This document shows positions 58,530 to 64,000 of a stretch of 64,000 nt of DNA, one piece after another. A program made the translations under genes and the position numbers. Each line of letters starts with the position of its first letter. Position 1 is the first letter of the stretch. The stretch is from Albirhodobacter sp042466415 (GTDB taxonomy: Bacteria > Pseudomonadota > Alphaproteobacteria > Rhodobacterales > Rhodobacteraceae). A model generated the notes under the pieces. That model was not told the origin of the DNA, searched no databases, and worked only from the letters and a program-made list of their open reading frames with translations. The stretch covers positions 62,001-126,000 of the forward strand of contig NZ_JAXHCH010000003.1 in the NCBI RefSeq assembly GCF_042466415.1, written 5' to 3'.

Positions 58530-59762
58530 TTACTTCGCGGTGCGTGCGCGGGTTTTCTCAAGCCGCTCAAGGATTGCGTCGATGCGGTCAGGTTTCACCA
58601 TGAATTCTTGAAACCCTTCCATGCCGACTTTCGCCATTTCCGCCGAGGCGTCACGATCGAAGAACTGCGCAATGCCGCCTTCTGCCGTGCTGAGAAGCTC
58701 AAAACCGGCTTGCAAGAACGGATCGTCGCCCACCGTCGCATCCTTGTTGATCGGAAGCTGACCCAGCGTCTCGTTCATCTTGGTTTGCTGCTCGGCGCTT
58801 GCGAGGAAGGCGAGGAAGGTTTTGGCGTCCTCGACATTTTTCGCGCCCGACGGGATGTGGATCGTATCGGTCGGCGCTTCTTCCGCGCGGGCCAAACCTG
58901 GCGTGATTTCAGGGAATGGCATGAAGCCGAGGCTGTCGTTCGTCATGCCGCCGTCTTTGAACGTCGCGACCGCGAAATTGCCCATCACGTAGTTCGCCGC
59001 TTTGCCCTGCACGAGCAGAGCCGCCGCATCTTGCCAATCGATCGCCGCGTGATTTGCGGTGGTGTAAGGCACGACCTTCGCCCATTCCGCAAACACGTCC
59101 TTCACGCGATCATCCGTCCACGCAATCTCGCCATTGGTGAGTTGCATGTGGAAGTCATAGCCGTTGGTGCGCAGGTTCAGGTAATCGAAGATCCCAGCTG
59201 TCGGCCAAAGCGCCTTCGATCCGGTGGTCAGGCAATCCACACCCGCGGCCTTAAAGGCCTCGCAGTTGGCGACGAATTCATCCCACGTCGCGGGGACTTC
59301 CACGCCGGCCGCTTTATAGACGTCTTTGTTATAGTAAATGCCCCACTGGTAGTAAGTGTAGGGCACGCCCCATTGCTTGCCGTCAATCGTCATTGAGGAC
59401 GCCGCGGAGGCAAGGCTCTCGTTCAGGCCATTCTCGGCCCAAACATCCGACACATCCATGAACTGGCCCGAATTGACGAAGGGCGCCATGCGGTTGCCCG
59501 CATACCAATTCGCAAGATCGGGGCTATCGGCAGTCAGGAAGTTCCGGATCGCAGTCTTGTAGCCCTCGTGGTCGAACAGGTTGATGACGACATCAATCTC
59601 CGGATTGGCGGCCTCAAAATCCGCGACCAGATTTTCAAACGCAAGTTTCGGCGCGGGATCGGAAGCATCGGTGTTGATCGTCAAAGTGCGCTGCTGCGCG
59701 AAAGCGGGCGCCGCAACGCCGAGCATCAACGCGCCGATCAGGGCTGTTTTCGTGAAAGTCAT
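58530..59762 (-). CDS. Sugar ABC transporter substrate-binding protein (family 1)
   Basis: A 410-residue periplasmic protein. The signal peptide ends AFAQ at about residue 23. INLFDHEGYKTAIRNFL and GVPYTYYQWGIYYNKDVYKA are family 1 hallmarks for the sugar-binding cleft. It is the first gene of the leftward galactoside operon, and the alpha- and beta-galactosidase genes nearby suggest galactosides as ligands. Confidence 0.9.
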   Translation of the reverse strand: MTFTKTALIGALMLGVAAPAFAQQRTLTINTDASDPAPKLAFENLVADFEAANPEIDVVINLFDHEGYKTAIRNFLTADSPDLANWYAGNRMAPFVNSGQFMDVSDVWAENGLNESLASAASSMTIDGKQWGVPYTYYQWGIYYNKDVYKAAGVEVPATWDEFVANCEAFKAAGVDCLTTGSKALWPTAGIFDYLNLRTNGYDFHMQLTNGEIAWTDDRVKDVFAEWAKVVPYTTANHAAIDWQDAAALLVQGKAANYVMGNFAVATFKDGGMTNDSLGFMPFPEITPGLARAEEAPTDTIHIPSGAKNVEDAKTFLAFLASAEQQTKMNETLGQLPINKDATVGDDPFLQAGFELLSTAEGGIAQFFDRDASAEMAKVGMEGFQEFMVKPDRIDAILERLEKTRARTAK

Positions 59763-59906
59763 TCGCTCCTCCCAAAGCTATGTCAGACCAATTTTGGTTT
59801 CATATGTTGGAACCGTTTATTGGATATTGAAACCTTGTTCTGAATCGGTCAGTCTGTCAACAGTCGTTTGCAAGAGCGGCGCCAGACTTCACGGAGGGGA
59901 GGCCGG
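59763..59906. promoter_or_regulatory. Divergent control region of galactoside regulon
   Basis: AT-rich gap between the sugar-binding protein and IclR starts. ACCAA-TT-TTGGT (59787-59798) is a perfect 5+5 inverted repeat, and a GGAACCGTTTATTGG-like stretch near 59809 may be part of an IclR-type site. Both promoters must lie here. Confidence 0.5.
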
Positions 59907-60716
59907 ATGACTGAGCATCAAAACCCGATTGCTGTGGGCAGCGAGAAAACCCATGAGGATGGCACGGTTGGCCGAACGCTAGCTGTGCTTGATCTGGTTG
60001 CCAGCTTCGCGCGCCCCGTCCGGTTTGCGGAGGTTTTGCAGGCGACCGATCTACCCAAAGCGACGCTGTATCGCTTCCTGCGTGTGCTCACGAATCAGCA
60101 AATGCTGGCCTTCGACGAGGAGCGCCAGACTTACGCGCCCGGCCTGCGGCTGGTTCGGCTCGCGCATTCGGCATGGGCACAAAGCACCCTCGCGCCCGTC
60201 GCGGCGCCCTTCCTCGATACGCTGAGCCGCGAGACGGGCGAGACGATCCACCTCGCGCAGCTCGATCAGGGGATGGTTCTCTACATCGATAAGCGCAACG
60301 CCGCGCGCCCTGTCGAAATGTTCTCGCAATCGGGCAAGATCGGGCCAAGCTATTGCACCGGCGTTGGCAAAGCGATGCTCGCGCATTTGCCCGAGGACCG
60401 TTTGGCCGATGCCATCGCCCGGTCGTCGTTCAAGCGGTTCACGCCCACGACCTACACGAATGAGGCCGATCTGCGCGCCGAACTGAGCGCGATCCGCGCC
60501 CGTGGGTTCGCATGGGACAACGAAGAACATGAGCCGGGCATCGTGTGCATCGCCGCGCCGATCCTGTCCCAGAACGGGCGGGTTTTGGGGGCTTTGTCGA
60601 TCACAACGGCCAATGCCGATGACCGCGCCAAACTCGAATCCTACGCGCCGCGCGTGATGGAGACCGCGCACGCGATCGCCCAAGCGTCCAATTCGTGGCG
60701 CTTCCCGGAACAATAA
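59907..60716 (+). CDS. IclR-family transcriptional regulator
   Basis: A 269-residue IclR protein. The winged helix is VRFAEVLQATDLPKATLYRF, followed by the GAF-like ligand domain (HLAQLDQGMVLYIDKRNAAR, YCTGVGKAMLAHLPE). The ATG at 59907 follows GGAGG. It sits between two divergent halves of the galactoside regulon and probably represses both. Confidence 0.88.
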   Translation: MTEHQNPIAVGSEKTHEDGTVGRTLAVLDLVASFARPVRFAEVLQATDLPKATLYRFLRVLTNQQMLAFDEERQTYAPGLRLVRLAHSAWAQSTLAPVAAPFLDTLSRETGETIHLAQLDQGMVLYIDKRNAARPVEMFSQSGKIGPSYCTGVGKAMLAHLPEDRLADAIARSSFKRFTPTTYTNEADLRAELSAIRARGFAWDNEEHEPGIVCIAAPILSQNGRVLGALSITTANADDRAKLESYAPRVMETAHAIAQASNSWRFPEQ

Positions 60717-60765
60717 TCACCGGTCTCGGGGGAGGCCGCATCTATCACTCGTGGGAGGAAATCAC

Positions 60766-61824
60766 GTGTCACAAGTTACCTTGCGAAAGGTCGTCAAAAG
60801 CTACGGCGCTGTCGAAGTTATTCATGGCATTGATCTGGATGTTCAACAGGGCGAGTTTTGCGTCTTTGTCGGGCCATCGGGTTGCGGAAAATCGACCCTA
60901 TTGCGGATGATTGCGGGTCTTGAGGAAACCACCGGCGGCGCGATTTCGATTGGCGCGCGGGATGTCACCGACGCCGATCCGGCAGAACGCGGCGTCTCGA
61001 TGGTGTTCCAGACCTACGCGCTTTACCCGCATATGACGGTGCGGGAAAATATGGGGTTCGGTCTAAAAATGAACGGCCACCCGAAGGCGGAGATCACGTC
61101 CAAGGTCAATGAGGCCGCGCGGATTTTGAAGCTGGAGCCGTTGATGGATCGCAAACCTGCGGCCCTGTCGGGCGGGCAGCGCCAGCGCGTTGCGATTGGC
61201 CGCGCGATTGTGCGCGGGCCGGAGGTGTTCTTGTTTGATGAGCCGCTTTCCAACCTCGATGCCGAATTGCGGGTGGAAATGCGCGCCGAGATCGCGCGTC
61301 TGCACCGCGAAATCGGCGCGACGATGATTTATGTGACCCATGATCAGGTCGAAGCGATGACGATGGCGGATAAGATCGTCGTGCTGCGCGCGGGCCATAT
61401 CGAGCAGGTCGGCGCGCCGATGCATCTCTACGATGATCCCGATAACCGGTTCGTGGCGGGGTTTATCGGCTCGCCTGCGATGAATTTCGTGGCCGCAATG
61501 GTGGAAAACGGCGCAATCATCGCGCCGGGCCTCGACAATGCGCGGATCACGCCGCCGATCACCATGCCGGGCAATAGCGTGCCAGTGGAAATCGGCCTGC
61601 GCCCGAATGCGCTGCGGATCACGGCCACCGGCCCCTACCGCGTGGAGCACGCCGAAAACCTTGGGGCTGTGACCTATGCGCATCTGACCGCGCCTTCGGG
61701 GGAACGGCTTGTCGTGGAAACCGAGCAGCGGCTTCCGGCGGCGGGCGGCGCGATGGTGGGGCTGGAATTTGATCCTGCCGATTGCTTTGTGTTCCGCGCC
61801 GATAGCGGGCTGCGGGTGCGCTGA
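60766..61824 (+). CDS. Sugar ABC transporter ATP-binding protein (UgpC/MsmK type)
   Basis: A 352-residue ATPase starting at a GTG (60766) after GGGAGG. Walker A GPSGCGKST, signature LSGGQRQR, Walker B VFLFDEPLSNLD, switch His in VTHDQVEAMTM, then a C-terminal TOBE/OB domain with VEIGLRPNALRI. It energises the permeases encoded on the other strand (56693-58458). It overlaps the next gene as TGATG. Confidence 0.92.
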   Translation: MSQVTLRKVVKSYGAVEVIHGIDLDVQQGEFCVFVGPSGCGKSTLLRMIAGLEETTGGAISIGARDVTDADPAERGVSMVFQTYALYPHMTVRENMGFGLKMNGHPKAEITSKVNEAARILKLEPLMDRKPAALSGGQRQRVAIGRAIVRGPEVFLFDEPLSNLDAELRVEMRAEIARLHREIGATMIYVTHDQVEAMTMADKIVVLRAGHIEQVGAPMHLYDDPDNRFVAGFIGSPAMNFVAAMVENGAIIAPGLDNARITPPITMPGNSVPVEIGLRPNALRITATGPYRVEHAENLGAVTYAHLTAPSGERLVVETEQRLPAAGGAMVGLEFDPADCFVFRADSGLRVR

Positions 61825-62738
61825 TGTTGAACATCGGTTTGGTCGGGCTGGGCGTGATTGCGCGCGCCCAACATCTGCCCGCGATTGCGGCGAACCCGTC
61901 GATGCGGCTGGCGGCGATTGCGTCCCGCAATGCGGTTTTGGACGGGCTGCCGAGCTATCCCGATGTCGCGGCACTCCTCGCCGCCGAGCCGGAGATTTCC
62001 GCGATTTCGCTTTGCACCCCGCCGCAGGGCCGGTTTGATCAGGCGATGGCGGTGCTGCGTGCGGGGCGGCATTTGATGCTGGAAAAGCCGCCCGGCGCAA
62101 CGCTCTCGGAGGTTGAGGCTTTGCAGCGCGAGGCACAAGCGCAAGGCGTCACGATCTTCGCCTCGTGGCATTCGCGCGAGGCGGCCGCCGTCGACCCCGC
62201 CCGCGATTGGCTTTCGGATAAGGCGTTGAAATCCATCGCGATTGAATGGTTCGAGGATGTGCGCAAATGGCACCCAGGCCAGGATTGGATTTGGGCGGCG
62301 GGCGGATTGGGCGTGTTTGATCCAGGGATCAACGCGCTCTCGATCCTGACCAAACTGATCTCGGATGTCGTGTTGGAGCGCGCCGATTTGCACATCCCGC
62401 AGGGCCGCGCCACGCCGATTGCCGCCGATCTGCGGCTCAAGGCGGGCGATGTGCCGATCACCGCCGCGTTTGATTGGCGGTATGAGCGCGACGAGCTTTG
62501 GCGGATCACGTTCGAGACCGATCAAGGCACGCTTTTGCTGGAAGATGGCGGCGCGCGGATGAGCGTGAACGCAACCCCCCTGACATCGGGCGAAAACCAT
62601 GAATACGCCCGCCTTTACGCCCGTTTCCATGATCTGATCAAAGCGAAGCAAAGCGAGGTCGATCTCGCGCCGCTGCGCCTTGTTGCCGATGCGTTCCTGA
62701 CCGGCCAGCATCATCCCACCGACCCTTTCCACCCGTGA
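61824..62738 (+). CDS. D-galactose 1-dehydrogenase (Gfo/Idh family)
   Basis: A 304-residue Gfo/Idh/MocA oxidoreductase. GLVGLGVIARAQHLPA at 5-20 binds NAD(P), and AISLCTPPQGRF followed by EKPPGATLSEV is the pattern of D-galactose/L-arabinose 1-dehydrogenases rather than generic Gfo/Idh proteins. It would oxidise galactose to galactonolactone. Placed between the transporter ATPase and dgoD. Confidence 0.82.
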   Translation: MLNIGLVGLGVIARAQHLPAIAANPSMRLAAIASRNAVLDGLPSYPDVAALLAAEPEISAISLCTPPQGRFDQAMAVLRAGRHLMLEKPPGATLSEVEALQREAQAQGVTIFASWHSREAAAVDPARDWLSDKALKSIAIEWFEDVRKWHPGQDWIWAAGGLGVFDPGINALSILTKLISDVVLERADLHIPQGRATPIAADLRLKAGDVPITAAFDWRYERDELWRITFETDQGTLLLEDGGARMSVNATPLTSGENHEYARLYARFHDLIKAKQSEVDLAPLRLVADAFLTGQHHPTDPFHP

Positions 62739-62745
62739 GGCCAAT

Positions 62746-63894
62746 ATGAAAATCACTGCAATCGAGACCTTCATCGTGCCGCCGCGGTGGTGTTTTGTGA
62801 AAATCAGCACCGATGAGGGGATTTCCGGCTGGGGCGAACCGGTGTTGGAGGGGCGCGCGCAAACCGTGGCCGCGATGGTCGACGAGCTGTCGGATTACCT
62901 GATCGGCAAAGACCCGCGCTTGATCAACGATCATTGGACGGTGATGTACCGCGCCGGATTTTATCGCGGCGGCGGGATTCACATGTCGGCGATTGCGGGC
63001 ATCGATCAAGCACTTTGGGATATCAAGGGCAAGGCCTTGGGCCAGCCGGTGCATGCGCTTTTGGGCGGGCAATTGCGCGATAAAATTCGGGTCTATAGCT
63101 GGATCGGCGGCGATCGCCCCGGCGATACGGCGCGGATGGCGCGCGACTGCGGAGACCGCGGCTTCACGGCCGTGAAGATGAACGGCACCGAGGAGATGCA
63201 ATTCGTCGACAGCCACGCGAAGGTCGATCAGGTGTTGGAGCGCGTGCAGGCGATCCGCGATGAGATGGGCCCTGATTTCGGCATCGGCATTGATTTCCAT
63301 GGCCGCGTGCATCGCCCGATGGCGAAGGTTCTGGCCAAGGAATTGGAACCGTACCGGTTGATGTTCATCGAGGAGCCGGTGCTGTCGGAACATGCCGAGG
63401 CGCTCCGTGAGATTGCCAATCATTGCTCCACCCCGATTGCTTTGGGCGAGCGGCTTTATACGCGTTGGGATTTCAAGACGATCCTTCAGGAAGGCTTCGT
63501 CGATATCATCCAGCCCGATCCTTCGCACGCCGGCGGGATCACCGAAACCTACCGGATTGCGGCGATGGCGGAGGCGCATGACGTGGCGCTGGCGCTGCAT
63601 TGCCCGTTGGGGCCGATTGCGCTGGCGGCGAACCTGCAACTGGACGCCGTGTGCTACAACGCCTTCATTCAGGAACAATCCTTGGGCATCCATTATAATG
63701 AGGGCTCGGATTTGCTGGATTACCTGACCAATCCCGAAGTGTTTGAATATAAAGACGGTTTTGTGGGCATCCCGCAGGGGCCGGGCCTCGGGATTGAGGT
63801 AAATGAGGATAAAGTCCGCCGCGAGGCCGCCAATGGCCATCGCTGGCGTAACCCCGTTTGGCGTCATGCCGACGGCAGCTTTGCGGAGTGGTAA
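62746..63894 (+). CDS. dgoD: D-galactonate dehydratase
   Basis: A 382-residue enolase-superfamily enzyme, the same length as E. coli DgoD. VMYRAGFYRGGGIHMSAIAG, then DQALWDIKGKALG, then the metal ligands in IGIDFHGRV, FIEEPVL and LGERLY, and the C-terminal GITETYRIAAMAEAHDV and NPVWRHADGSFAEW match DgoD almost throughout. It converts D-galactonate to 2-dehydro-3-deoxygalactonate. Confidence 0.95.
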   Translation: MKITAIETFIVPPRWCFVKISTDEGISGWGEPVLEGRAQTVAAMVDELSDYLIGKDPRLINDHWTVMYRAGFYRGGGIHMSAIAGIDQALWDIKGKALGQPVHALLGGQLRDKIRVYSWIGGDRPGDTARMARDCGDRGFTAVKMNGTEEMQFVDSHAKVDQVLERVQAIRDEMGPDFGIGIDFHGRVHRPMAKVLAKELEPYRLMFIEEPVLSEHAEALREIANHCSTPIALGERLYTRWDFKTILQEGFVDIIQPDPSHAGGITETYRIAAMAEAHDVALALHCPLGPIALAANLQLDAVCYNAFIQEQSLGIHYNEGSDLLDYLTNPEVFEYKDGFVGIPQGPGLGIEVNEDKVRREAANGHRWRNPVWRHADGSFAEW

Positions 63895-63895
63895 G

Positions 63896-64000
63896 ATGCG
63901 CAATATTCAAAAACTGAACGCAGATTGGACGTTTAAATCCGGATTTGACGCGGGATGGATTAACGCTGATCTGGCGGGTGAGGCGATCACCCTGCCCCAT
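63896..64000 (+). CDS. GH2 beta-galactosidase-like glycosidase, N-terminus only
   Basis: Only 35 residues are in the window. The start MRNIQKLNADWTFKSG, then INADLAGEAITLPH, matches the opening of the sugar-binding domain of GH2 glycosidases (LNxxWxF...ITLPH). It starts 1 bp after dgoD, in the galactoside regulon, so beta-galactosidase is the best guess. No catalytic residues are visible. Confidence 0.65.
   Translation, partial: MRNIQKLNADWTFKSGFDAGWINADLAGEAITLPH

Overview
The window is GC-rich, densely coded DNA with many ATGA, GTGA and TGATG gene overlaps. It carries an unusual number of uptake systems: polar amino-acid, peptide, phosphonate and sugar ABC transporters, one TctABC system, one TAXI-TRAP and one DctPQM TRAP. 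With an enzyme closely resembling Labrenzia isatin hydrolase, this suggests an alphaproteobacterium, most likely Rhodobacterales (roseobacter type). That placement is inferred from gene content and style only. I saw no tRNA, rRNA or CRISPR array. The window reads as a chain of catabolic modules, each with its own transporter and regulator.

Region 1 (1-22463) is an aromatic/indole-type catabolic island. It encodes an IacA/IifC-like flavin monooxygenase (cut by the left edge), a flavin reductase, a kynureninase-like enzyme with a polar amino-acid ABC transporter and GntR regulator, and a bifunctional 2-aminobenzoyl-CoA (salicylyl-CoA) monooxygenase/reductase followed by SDR, thioesterase, RidA and a second thioesterase. 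It continues with a MarR regulator, an SDR-FAH-cupin operon, an isatin hydrolase-like enzyme, two phytoene-desaturase-like flavoproteins, a second MarR and a two-gene indolepyruvate:ferredoxin oxidoreductase (IOR). No aryl-CoA ligase is visible. I propose the route indole derivative -> isatin -> isatinate -> (IOR-type CoA-acylating decarboxylation) anthraniloyl-CoA -> dearomatisation. This would make anthraniloyl-CoA directly from a 2-oxo acid and is the most interesting candidate system here. Similar AT-rich semi-palindromes precede several of these genes and may be MarR operators.

Region 2 (22598-28638) is a dipeptide-type ABC transporter operon, whose promoter carries one of those palindromes, plus an EthD-like protein. 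Region 3 (28795-32235) is a phnDCEE-type phosphonate ABC operon without phosphonate catabolic genes. Region 4 (32294-33980) has a small unknown ORF, a photolyase-type FAD protein whose domains look circularly permuted, and an overlapping DUF2256 gene.

Region 5 (34082-52223) has two operons, each ending in a paralogous intradiol ring-cleavage dioxygenase. One carries TctCBA and a beta-propeller under a divergent LysR gene. The other carries FAH, a RutE-like nitroreductase and DctPQM. Between them lie a TAXI-TRAP/cupin/GntR operon, a fragment of an HNH-like gene and an IS3-family insertion sequence (44968-46240).

Region 6 (52287-64000) is a galactoside regulon: a sugar ABC transporter, GH36 alpha-galactosidase, GH2 beta-galactosidase (cut by the right edge) and every step of the De Ley-Doudoroff galactose pathway, arranged divergently around an IclR regulator.
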